39,274 bases of DNA from assembly GCA_904420585.1 (NCBI GenBank), contig CAJFVX010000038.1, positions 1 to 39,274 of the forward strand, read 5' to 3'. Origin of the DNA: Candidatus Howiella intestinavium. GTDB lineage: Bacteria; Bacillota; Clostridia; Oscillospirales; Acutalibacteraceae. The stretch's first letter is position 1, and every line of letters begins with the position of its first letter. Both the position numbers and the translations under genes were made by a program. This document shows, piece after piece, positions 23,062 through 31,700 of the stretch. The notes beneath the pieces are model-generated. The model saw only the letters and a program-made list of their open reading frames with translations. It was not told the DNA's origin and did not search any database.

Positions 23062-23871
23062 TTAGAATTTCCGCCGCTTGATGCGGATGTGTACGGTCTG
23101 CTCTTCCTCCCGTTTCTTGGCCTTAGCGTCCTTGAAGAAGGAGACGATAAGCAGGATGGCGATAACAAGGGCCACGGCGATGAGCGCCCCCACAATTACC
23201 ATCTGTACGATGAAATTGCCGCCTGTCAGCAGGTTGCCGTCCTTCTTTTCGGGCAGCGTCCAGCTGGTAAAAATCTGGTCGGCCTCGGCGGCCTGGGTCT
23301 CGGTGATGTCGCCCCCGAAATTATAGTACACAAGGGCGTAATAGCTGCCGTCCCGGACGGTGACATACTGGATATAGCCGAAGTCCGCGCTGTTGCCGGT
23401 GACCTTGCAGATGGCCTTCAAAAAGGTCAAATCCCCTTTGGTGACCGTCCCCCAGGACTGGAGCCCCTCTCCGGCCTCCTCCAGCAAAAGGCTGTTTGCC
23501 GCCTGCTCCAGGGAGGCGTCGTCCAGCAGGGACAAATCCCCCAGGCCCTCGGAAAAATCCGAGGTATAGGACTTGACCTGTACTTGCCGGGTGTTGTCGT
23601 CGGTGACGGCCACCATGAGCATGTTTCGCTCTTCCATATACCGCTTGAAGCTGTCCCGGGAATGCCCCAGCCGTTCCAGCAAATCCTCTTCCTGCCGCAG
23701 GGTGTCGGTGGTCAGGACGGTGTATTCGTCCGAAAGCTCCAGAGTGATTTTTTTCCCCGGCAGGGAAACGGTCTGGGCCGCTGCGGCCAGGGGCGCAAGG
23801 CAGCAAAGGATGCAGGCCACCACCAGGGCCGCCGCCCTTTTCAGGTAAGGTTTTCTATGTACTTGCGGCAT
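23062..23871 (-). CDS. Hypothetical signal-peptide protein with a C-terminal membrane anchor
   Basis: The 269-residue protein has a signal peptide (about 1-33, ending AAAAQ), an extracytoplasmic domain of about 180 residues, and one membrane helix (about 218-247, IVQMVIVGALIAVALVIAIL). The cytoplasmic tail is basic (KKREEEQTVHIRIKRRKF). The outer part contains stretches such as KKITLELSDEYTVLTTDTL and FGYIQYVTVRDGSYYALVYYNFGG, which suggest a beta-rich fold. I do not recognise the family. The ribosome site is AAAGGAGGG, and it lies 31 bp after folD, so it is probably co-transcribed. Confidence 0.7.
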   Translation of the reverse strand: MPQVHRKPYLKRAAALVVACILCCLAPLAAAAQTVSLPGKKITLELSDEYTVLTTDTLRQEEDLLERLGHSRDSFKRYMEERNMLMVAVTDDNTRQVQVKSYTSDFSEGLGDLSLLDDASLEQAANSLLLEEAGEGLQSWGTVTKGDLTFLKAICKVTGNSADFGYIQYVTVRDGSYYALVYYNFGGDITETQAAEADQIFTSWTLPEKKDGNLLTGGNFIVQMVIVGALIAVALVIAILLIVSFFKDAKAKKREEEQTVHIRIKRRKF

Positions 23872-23902
23872 GACGGCCCTCCTTTACAGGCTTAATGTAG
23901 GC

Positions 23903-24757
23903 TTACCGAATGGCATTCTGGAGCTTGGCCGCCATCAGGGTATTTTTCATGAGCATGGCGATGGTCATGGGCCCTACGCCGCCGGGCACGGGGGTGATGG
24001 CCGAGCAAACCGGCTCCACCGACGCAAAATCCACGTCGCCGCAGAGTTTGCCGCCTTCCGGGCGGTTCATGCCCACGTCGATGACCACGGCGCCGGGCTT
24101 GACCATGTCGGCCTTCACAAAGCCTGCCTTCCCGATGGCCACAATCAGAATGTCGGCCTCCCGGCAGATGGCCGGCAGGTCTTTGGTGCGGCTGTGGCAG
24201 ATGGTGACGGTGGCGTTGGCATGGAGCATGAGCATGGCCATGGGCTTGCCCACGATGTTGGAGCGGCCGATGACCACACAGCGCTTGCCCTCGATCTCCA
24301 CGTCGGCGGCCTTTAACAATTCCATGATGCCGGCGGGGGTGCAGGGCAGGAAATGGTAGTCCCCGATCATGATGGCGCCCACGTTGGAGGGATGGAAGGC
24401 GTCCACATCCTTGAGGGGGGAGATGGCGTTGATGATCTTCTTTTCATCCAGATGCTTTGGCAGGGGCAGCTGGCAGAGGATGCCGCTGATGTCGCTGCGG
24501 TTGTTGAGGCTCTCCACCAGGGCCAGCAACTCCTGCTCGGTGGTGTCGGCCGGCAGGGCGTGCTCCTCGGAATAAATTCCCAAGGCCTCGCAGGCCTTCT
24601 TCTTGTTGTTGACGTATACCCGGGAGGCCGGGTCGTCCCCCACAATGATAACCGCCAGCCCCGGCACAATGTTCTTTTCCCGCAGGGCGGCCACCTCCTC
24701 GGCCACCTGCGCCTTTACGGCGGCGGATACCGCCTTGCCGTCAATAATCTTTGCCAT
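23903..24757 (-). CDS. folD: Bifunctional methylene-THF dehydrogenase/cyclohydrolase FolD
   Basis: FolD interconverts 5,10-methylene- and 10-formyl-tetrahydrofolate in the cytosol. The 284-residue protein has [10 protein letters not shown] with the catalytic Tyr48/Lys52, [11 protein letters not shown] and HPSNVG. The Rossmann motif [15 protein letters not shown] and the conserved [16 protein letters not shown] are also present. A GTG at 24769 overlaps the ribosome site, so the ATG at 24757 (MAKIIDGK) is preferred. It lies 136 bp after lgt across two short hairpins, and the anchored hypothetical gene follows. Confidence 0.95.
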   Translation of the reverse strand: MAKIIDGKAVSAAVKAQVAEEVAALREKNIVPGLAVIIVGDDPASRVYVNNKKKACEALGIYSEEHALPADTTEQELLALVESLNNRSDISGILCQLPLPKHLDEKKIINAISPLKDVDAFHPSNVGAIMIGDYHFLPCTPAGIMELLKAADVEIEGKRCVVIGRSNIVGKPMAMLMLHANATVTICHSRTKDLPAICREADILIVAIGKAGFVKADMVKPGAVVIDVGMNRPEGGKLCGDVDFASVEPVCSAITPVPGGVGPMTIAMLMKNTLMAAKLQNAIR

Positions 24758-24842
24758 GAAACATTCCACCCTTTCCTTTTTCTATCCATTTGGCCGCAGC
24801 CCGCTTTATGTACCCTGTACCGGCGCGTCCTGCGGGCTGCCC

Positions 24843-24885
24843 GGGGAAGGGGAATACCCCTTCCCCCAGAGGCGGCTCTTCCGCC
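24843..24885. repeat. Two adjacent hairpins between lgt and folD
   Basis: A perfect 10-bp stem GGGGAAGGGG-AATA-CCCCTTCCCC (24843-24866) is followed by GGCGG-CTCTT-CCGCC (about 24871-24885), immediately after the lgt stop. Neither has a T run. They may slow transcription or stabilise mRNA ends. Confidence 0.7.
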
Positions 24886-24893
24886 CGGCCGTC

Positions 24894-25979
24894 CTATTCG
24901 GTTTTGTTCGTGTCAGCGTCCGAAATATCGTCGGCCTCGGTGCCGGCCGCTTCCAGGGTTTCGGCGGCCTGAACCAGGTCGGCCTCGGCCTGGGCCTCGG
25001 TCTTTTCCTCCCGGATGAGGTTTTCAGCCGCATCCACTGTGGCCTCATCCCCCTCGTCCTCCAGCAGGTCGCCGTCCATCTCGTCGTCGGCCGCCTCGGC
25101 CTCCATGTCGGCGATGGCCTCTTCAAAGACCGGCTGGTACTCGGTGGGAATCTGGGCCTTCTTTTTCTTATACAGGATGGCAAGCAGGGCCGCGCCGCCG
25201 GCCACAAAGGCGATGCCGGCGATAAGCTGAGACACGCGAACGCTACCCAGCATGAGGCTGTCGGTGCGAAGCCCCTCGATGATCATGCGGCCGAAGCCGT
25301 AGAAGGATGCATAGGCCAAAAAAATCTCCCCCTTAAATTTTCTATGCTTACTTAGGATATGCAGCAAAATGAATCCTATGAGGCACCAGAGCGATTCATA
25401 GAGAAAACAGGGGTGTACCAGCAGAATGGTGTCCGATCCGTGGAGGGGATCCATCTCGGCCATGATTTTGTCGCTTCCCATGCCCCACCAGGAACTGCCG
25501 GTGTATCCGCCGTAGGCCTCCTGGTTGAAGAAGTTGCCCCAGCGGCCGATGCACTGGCCGATGAGGAACCCCAGGGCAGCTAAATCCAGCATGGAGAAAA
25601 AGTCCACCTTGCGGATTTTGCACATGACGGCCCCGGCCAGGACGGCGGCGATAATGCCCCCGTAAATGGCCAGGCCGCCCTCGTGGATGCTGAAAAAGTC
25701 CTTAAAGGTGACCGTGTCCGAAAAGAGGATGTAAAAGGCCCGGGCGCCGATGATGCCCACCGGGGCGGCCACCAGCACCACGTCGATCATGCGATCGGGA
25801 TCCACCCCTAAGGGGCGGGCCCGCTTTAAGCAGTAGACAAGGGCCAGCAGGAAGCCGATGGCGATGAGGATGCCGTACCAGTAAATGGGCCAGCCGTCGC
25901 CGATGGGGAGGGTGAAGGCCACCCGGTTGATATCGAACTCCAGCCCGAAGAGGGTTACATGATAAACCGTATTCTCCAT
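24894..25979 (-). CDS. lgt: Prolipoprotein diacylglyceryl transferase Lgt with acidic tail
   Basis: Lgt attaches diacylglycerol to the lipobox cysteine of prelipoproteins in the membrane. The 361-residue protein has several membrane helices, EGGLAIYGGIIAAVLAGAV, and the signature GRWGNFFNQEAYGG near residue 140. HPCFLYESLW and YGFGRMIIEGLRTD lie further on. The start at 25979 follows AGGAGG; an upstream frame to 26036 is not needed. About 85 extra C-terminal residues (about 275-361) are rich in Glu, Asp and Ala, while most Lgt proteins end soon after the last helix. The tail should lie in the cytosol. It follows yfmH after 66 bp. Confidence 0.93.
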   Translation of the reverse strand: MENTVYHVTLFGLEFDINRVAFTLPIGDGWPIYWYGILIAIGFLLALVYCLKRARPLGVDPDRMIDVVLVAAPVGIIGARAFYILFSDTVTFKDFFSIHEGGLAIYGGIIAAVLAGAVMCKIRKVDFFSMLDLAALGFLIGQCIGRWGNFFNQEAYGGYTGSSWWGMGSDKIMAEMDPLHGSDTILLVHPCFLYESLWCLIGFILLHILSKHRKFKGEIFLAYASFYGFGRMIIEGLRTDSLMLGSVRVSQLIAGIAFVAGGAALLAILYKKKKAQIPTEYQPVFEEAIADMEAEAADDEMDGDLLEDEGDEATVDAAENLIREEKTEAQAEADLVQAAETLEAAGTEADDISDADTNKTE

Positions 25980-26045
25980 GCGGAGACCTCCTAAACCATA
26001 TGTATATGTGCCGGCCTCCGCCGGCTGGTAAAACAAAGGGGAACC

Positions 26046-27323
26046 TTAAACCTCTACCGGCAGGATGACCGACAGGGCGGACTTCTCCTCGTCGAAGATA
26101 TCCAGCCGGCCCGTCAGGTCTTCCGGCTTTGCCATCCGGTAGATTTCCAGCTCGTCGAAGAGGCGGTTGCCCTGCATAGCAGCCTCCACCAGGCCCATGG
26201 CCACGCTCTCCACGCCGTTGAACCGCATGACGCTGCGGCCGTACAGCTTCCGCCGCACGGTTTCAAAGGCTGCCGGGTCGATGCCCTCCTCCTTCAGCCG
26301 GCGGAATTCGGCGGCGATGGCGGCGGCCACCTTGTCCGGGTCCCTGGATTCTCCCTGGAAAATGGGGGCGGCGTAGCCGTGGCCGGTGAAGTACTCGGCG
26401 CCGAAATTCTTGTTGATGAGCCCCTCGGCCAGCAGCCGGTTGTATAAGGGAGAGGCCTCCCCCACAGCCAGCTCCAGCAGCAGGTTGGTATACACCTTGT
26501 CGGCAAGGCTCTTTTCGGGGGTGGGGCAGGGTTCCTTAAAACCGTAGCAGAAAAGGGGCTGGGAGACCGACAGCCGCTGTTCGGCCTTCCGTTTGACCAC
26601 CTCGTCCGGCTCGTCGAACCGGCCCCGCTCCACCTCCACCTTTTCCACCGGCTTCAGGGAGGCTTCTATCTGCCGGAGCACCTTATCGGCCTCCACATTG
26701 CCGGCCACGCAGATGAACATGTTGGCGGGGTTGTAGAAGGTGTTGTAGCAGGTGTAGAGCAGCTTGTCGTCGATTTGGGCGATGGAGTCCACCGTCCCGG
26801 CGATGTCGATGCGCACGGGATGGTTTTTGTACATGGCCGTCAGCAGGTTGAAGAGCACCCGCCAGTCGGGGTCGTCGTCATACATGCGGATTTCCTGGCC
26901 GATGATGCCCTGCTCCTTGTCCACCGTCTCCTTGGTGAAGTAGGGGGACTGGACAAAGTCCAGCAGGATGGCGAAGGAGTCGGCAAAGCGGCCGGAGCAG
27001 GAGAAGAGATAGCAGGTGCGGTCGAAGGAGGTGAAGGCGTTGGCGTAGGCCCCGGTTTCGGCATAGCGGGTGAAGGCGTCCCCCTCCTCGCTCTCAAAGA
27101 GCTTGTGCTCCAAAAAGTGGGCGATGCCTTCGGGCACGTCCACCCAGTCGCCCCCCTTCACCCGAAAGCGGGTGTCGATGGAGCCGTACTTGGTGCCGAA
27201 GAGGGCGTAGGCCGAGGCATAGGCCGGCTTCTCGCAGATATAGACCGTAAGCCCGGAGGGGTGGACGGCCTTTATATAGCTTTCGCCTAATTTCTGGTCG
27301 GTGAAAATTTCCTTATGCATCAT
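26046..27323 (-). CDS. yfmH: M16 peptidase-like protein YfmH
   Basis: The 425-residue protein is an M16 (insulinase/pitrilysin) family member with an intact zinc motif HFLEH at 69-73, so it is probably catalytic. Its matching partner YfmF lies directly upstream. In Bacillus subtilis the homologous pair is linked genetically to 5-aminopentanol modification of elongation factor P, though how is unclear. The ribosome site is AAGGAGGAGG. The start overlaps the end of yfmF, consistent with translational coupling. No ymfI-like reductase gene is seen in this window. Confidence 0.9.
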   Translation of the reverse strand: MMHKEIFTDQKLGESYIKAVHPSGLTVYICEKPAYASAYALFGTKYGSIDTRFRVKGGDWVDVPEGIAHFLEHKLFESEEGDAFTRYAETGAYANAFTSFDRTCYLFSCSGRFADSFAILLDFVQSPYFTKETVDKEQGIIGQEIRMYDDDPDWRVLFNLLTAMYKNHPVRIDIAGTVDSIAQIDDKLLYTCYNTFYNPANMFICVAGNVEADKVLRQIEASLKPVEKVEVERGRFDEPDEVVKRKAEQRLSVSQPLFCYGFKEPCPTPEKSLADKVYTNLLLELAVGEASPLYNRLLAEGLINKNFGAEYFTGHGYAAPIFQGESRDPDKVAAAIAAEFRRLKEEGIDPAAFETVRRKLYGRSVMRFNGVESVAMGLVEAAMQGNRLFDELEIYRMAKPEDLTGRLDIFDEEKSALSVILPVEV

Positions 27324-28596
27324 GGGCGGCCTCCTCCTTGGGCAAGAGTGTATAAACCGTATCCAGCCGGATTTTCCGGGCGGCCTCTATCACCTGTTCC
27401 CGGGTGACGGCCTGGATGGCCGCCGCCGTCTGGGCCGGGCTTAAGGGCCGGGGGTCGAAGACCTGGGAGGCGTACCAGACCTCGGTTTCGGCCGGGGTGT
27501 CGGGAATGGAGCGGGCCATATCGCCCTTGGCCAGCTTGGAGGCGGCCAGCTCCTCGTCGGTGAATTCCCCCGCCCGCATGATATCCAGCTGCCGGAGGAT
27601 TTCGTCCTCGGCCTTTTTGGCGTTCTGGGATTCCACCCCCGATTCCACCGTCAGGATGCCCTTGTTGTAGTTCACCCGGGCGGCGCAGTAGTAGCAGAGG
27701 CTCAGCTTTTCCCGGACGTTGGCAAACAGCCGGGAGTAGGGGCCGCCGCCGAATACATCGGTAAAAATCATCAGGGGCACAAGGCCGGAGAGAGGGCCGG
27801 CCTCCCCGGTGCGGAAGCCCATGACCAGCTTGCCCTGGGCCACATCCAGCCGGTCGGTGACCTGCCGGACGGTTTCGGGGGCATTGCCCACGACGTTTTC
27901 GGCCAGATGGGCCTCCCGCCGGGGCCGGGCCGAGAAGGCGTCCGCAAAGGCGGCGAAGATGGCGTCGGGTTCGCTGGCGCTGACCACGCTGACCCGCACA
28001 TAGGCCGTGTCAAGTACCTCTTCCCAGGCGGCGTAGGCGTCGGCGGCCGTAAGGGCCTCGGCGTCCTCCTTGGTGCCCAGCCGGGGCAGGCCGAAGGGCT
28101 CGCCGGCGCACATTTCGGATAGGCAGCGGTTTTTGGCGTAAATCCGCTTTTCGTTGATTTCCCCCTCGATGCGCTCAATGAACAGCCGCTTTTCCCGCTG
28201 GAATACAGCGGCGTCGAAAGCGCCCTTTTCCGCAGCCGGTGTGAAAATCAGCTGCCGGAGCAGTTCGGCGCAGGCGGCGGATACCGATTCCCCGTCCAGG
28301 GCGTAGCCATCGTCCAGAGCGCTTAGGGTGATGCGCAGAACCTGGCTGTCGGCCGCCTTGTCGGCCACCCCCGAGAGGGCCGCGCCGTAGAGGCTGTCCA
28401 GCTTGCTCTGCAGGCTGCCGAAATCGGGGTAGGCCTTGCAGCCGCTGGCCAGCAGGTAGGGAAGCAGGGCGTTGCGGGAAAGGGTTTCCTTGCGCAGGGG
28501 CAGGTAAAAATATACGCTTACCCGGCTGGTCTTGAAGCGGGCGTTGCGGATATACACGCCGTCCACGCCGGGGGCCAGTCGCTTTACATCTGGCAT
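27313..28596 (-). CDS. yfmF: M16 peptidase-like protein YfmF
   Basis: The 427-residue protein has the two-lobed M16 fold, with KLDSLYGAALSG in the N-terminal lobe and FGGGPYSRLFANVREKLSLCYYC in the C-terminal lobe. It lacks HxxEH, so it should be the non-catalytic partner of YfmH. A much longer frame reaches 28833, but the ATG at 28596 follows a strong AAAGGAGGT and starts MPDVKRLAPG as in the family. It is the first gene of the yfmF-yfmH-lgt cluster. Confidence 0.9.
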   Translation of the reverse strand: MPDVKRLAPGVDGVYIRNARFKTSRVSVYFYLPLRKETLSRNALLPYLLASGCKAYPDFGSLQSKLDSLYGAALSGVADKAADSQVLRITLSALDDGYALDGESVSAACAELLRQLIFTPAAEKGAFDAAVFQREKRLFIERIEGEINEKRIYAKNRCLSEMCAGEPFGLPRLGTKEDAEALTAADAYAAWEEVLDTAYVRVSVVSASEPDAIFAAFADAFSARPRREAHLAENVVGNAPETVRQVTDRLDVAQGKLVMGFRTGEAGPLSGLVPLMIFTDVFGGGPYSRLFANVREKLSLCYYCAARVNYNKGILTVESGVESQNAKKAEDEILRQLDIMRAGEFTDEELAASKLAKGDMARSIPDTPAETEVWYASQVFDPRPLSPAQTAAAIQAVTREQVIEAARKIRLDTVYTLLPKEEAAHDA

Positions 28597-28671
28597 GAAG
28601 GGACCTCCTTTATCGCCGGGACACCGGCGGGATTTTGCCGAGCGGGCCTGTCCGGCCCACAATGATAGAAA

Positions 28672-28677
28672 ATTATA
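28672..28677 (-). promoter_or_regulatory. Possible -10 element upstream of yfmF
   Basis: On the minus strand a perfect TATAAT (28677-28672) lies about 75 bp before the yfmF start, with no convincing -35. The gap 28597-28777 also has a GGGCAGG/CCTGCCC hairpin (about 28740-28757) just beyond the stop of the glucan synthase gene. Confidence 0.4.
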
Positions 28678-28777
28678 CCACATATACAGCCGGGAAACCA
28701 GTACGCAATGGTGAATTTTTCTAAAACTTCCGGGAAATGGGCAGGGATATCCTGCCCGGCGGCAGAAGAAAGGGCGG

Positions 28778-31700
28778 CTAGGCCGGGGGCAGGCGGAGGC
28801 AGGCCGTGTGGTCCCGGCCGTCCAGGGGGACAAATCCGGCCGGCTCCCCGTCTACCGTAAGCCCCGGCGCATCTTTTGTCCGCTCCACCCGGATGCGGAT
28901 TTCCCCGCCCTTCCGGCGGATGCGGGCCGTATAGCCCGGCATAGAAGCCGGCAGATGGGGGGAGAGGGTCAGCCGGTCCCCCTCCAGCCGGAGACCTAAA
29001 AAGGACTCCACCGCCGTGCGGTAATACCATCCCGCCGAGCCGGTGTAGAGGGTCCAGCCCGCCCGGCCCTTGGCGTCGGGGGCGGCGTAGACGTCGGCGG
29101 CCATGGCGTAGGGCTCGGCCTTGTAGACGGCGGCGTCGGCCGGCTGTTCGCAGCGGGTGACGGGGGAAATCATCTGCAAAAGGGCATAGGCTTCCTCGCT
29201 CCGCCCCTCTTCAAATAGGGCCCGGATGAGCCAGACCGCCCCATGGGTGTACTGGCCGCCGTTCTCCCGCACCCCCGCCGGATAGCCCCGGATATAGCCC
29301 GGGTCCTCCTTTTCAAAGGGCGGGGCAAAGAGCTTGATAATGCCCGCCCCCTTGTCCACCAGCAGCCCCAGGGCCGCGTCCAGGGCCTGCTGCCGGCGGC
29401 CGCCGTCGGGCATGTGTGCCAGCACCGAAAAGGCCTGGGGCAGCAGGTCGATGCGCATTTCGGCGCACCCCGGCCCGCCCAAAGGCCGGCCGTCGTCCAT
29501 AAAGGCCCTGAGATACCATTCCCCCGCCCAGGCCTGCTTGTCCACGGCCCCCAGCAGGCCGCTTACCAGCTTTTCCAGGGCGTCGGCCGTCTCTACGTCT
29601 TCCCGCCGCCGGCAGAGGACGGCCATCTCCCGGCCGGCCAGGGCGGCGAACTGGGCCAGCCAGACGCTTTCCCCCTTGCCCCCTTCCCCCACCTTGGACA
29701 GCCCGTCGTTCCAGTCGCCGGTGCCCATGAGGGGCAGGCCGTGGGCGCCGGTGCGCAGGGTGGAGAAGGCCCGCAGGCAGTGGTCATACAGGCTGCCCGA
29801 CGGCCCGGCCCCGGGGGTAAAATACCGCTCCCGCTCCTTGTCCGACAGGGGCTCGGCCGACAGATAGGGAACCTGTTCATCCAGTATGCCCTCGTCGCCG
29901 GTGACGCGGACGTAGTGGCAGACGGCATAGGGCAGCCAGAGCATGTCGTCCGACATGCGGGTGCGCACGCCGGCGTCCCGGGAGCCGGGCGGGTCGGCGG
30001 GCAGGGGATGCCACCAGTGGAGCACGTCCCCCTCCTCAAACTGGTGGGCGGCGGCCCGGAGGATGTGCTGCCGGGCGGCCGCCGGGTTCCAGTAGAGCTG
30101 GGCGCAGACGTCCTGCAGCTGGTCCCGGAAGCCGTAGGCGCCCCCGCACTGGTAGAAGCCGGTGCGGCCGTTTATACGGCACTGCTCGATTTGTACCGGC
30201 AGCCAGGTGTTGATAAGGGCGTCCAGACCCCCATCCCCCGTCTCCACCAGCAGGGCGCAGTCCGCCGGCCGGGCGGCCGCGTCCGGTTCCAAGGCCGCTT
30301 CCGCCGCCTGCCGGGCGGCCGCCTCATTCTCCCCGAAGCTGAGGATAAACCGGATTTTCTCCTTCCGGCGGGCGGGCAGCTCCCGGCGGATGACCACCGC
30401 GGCGCAGGGGTCGGGCAGGGGGCAGAGGGTGTGCTCCCCCCACCGGCCGGACAAGAAGGCCCCCCGGTCGCAGACGCAGCCGTCGGCCCCTTTGCCGTCG
30501 GCCGCCGCGGCGGTCAGGTACATGCTGCCCGGCACGGCCTGCTGGAAGGGGTTGTGGAGGAAAAGGCCCCCCTTATCCCAGCGGGCCTGTATGCACCGGG
30601 CCCCGGCCCGGCTGACCCCCAGCACCGGCTCGGTATAGTAGGCCAGTTCCACCGGCAAGTCCTGCAATCCCATTTCTTCCCTCCTGTCTATCTCCAGGGT
30701 GATGCGCTTGGCCATGCCCTTTACCTCTACCCGCACGGCCGTGCGAAAGCCCTCTAGCTGCCCTTCATACAGGGCGTCGCCGGGGCTGTAGGAAACGCGG
30801 CTGCCCCGGATGAGGTCGAAGATTTTTCCCTTTATCTTTATCAGCAGCATCTCCCCCCGGTTGTCGGTGCGGGTGTCGTTATACCAGGGGGTCAGCTTAT
30901 TTTCCCGGCAGTTTTCGGCAAAGGTAAAGCCCAGAGCCGTATCGGAAACCAGGGTGCCGAATCTTTCCCCCGCCAGCACATGGCACCAGGGCAGGGCCGG
31001 CGTCCGCTCCAGGATAAAGCGGTCGCCGGCGAAGACGCCGCCGGTCACCTTCTTGACGGGGCCGGCCGACGGCCGGGGGACAGGGGCCTCCGCCGGCTGG
31101 ACGGGATGGAAGAAGACGGGGGAGAAGGGGGGAGCGGGCAGCTGCACCTGGGTGGGGGTATCCGGCACGATATACCGGGCGGCGGCCAGCAGGGCGGTAC
31201 AGGCCTCGGCGTGGCGCTCCCGGTCGATGCAGTGCAGGCCGCCCTTACGGCCCAAAAGGGATTCCTCCCCCACGGCCCGGATGAGGCTTTGCAAAGCGTC
31301 CTCCACCGGCTTGTCGTAGGCGCCCCCCTGCCGGTATAAGAAGCAGAGGTCAAAGGCGATGCCGTACCGCCGCAGCTTGCTGTGAAAACGGAGATAGGGC
31401 TCGGCCCGGCCGGCGTCGGCGGCGTTTTTGACCTCCATGGCCAGGATGGGCAGGTCCCCCGATACCCCCATGCTCCACAAGGCGCCAAGGCCCAGCCGGT
31501 TTTCCCGGGCGGCCGTCAGGCGGGCCTTGGAGTCCCGGCCGGGGAAGAGCAGTTCGGGCAGGACGGCCTGGCAGAGCCGGGCCTCCAGGCTGCCGTCGAA
31601 GAGGGGGGCGGCCGCCGGGCGCAGGCGGTTTCGGCAGGAAAGCAGCCGGTCTAAGGCCTCTTCCTTTGTCCGGCCCAGGGTCAGCAGCAAAGTCACCATC

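Noticed and set aside
29243-30757. 504-codon open frame opposite the glucan synthase gene, with others along 30-36 kb
   Set aside because: High-GC antisense shadows of a clear gene, with low-complexity Gly/Pro/Ala/His-rich translations and no ribosome sites.
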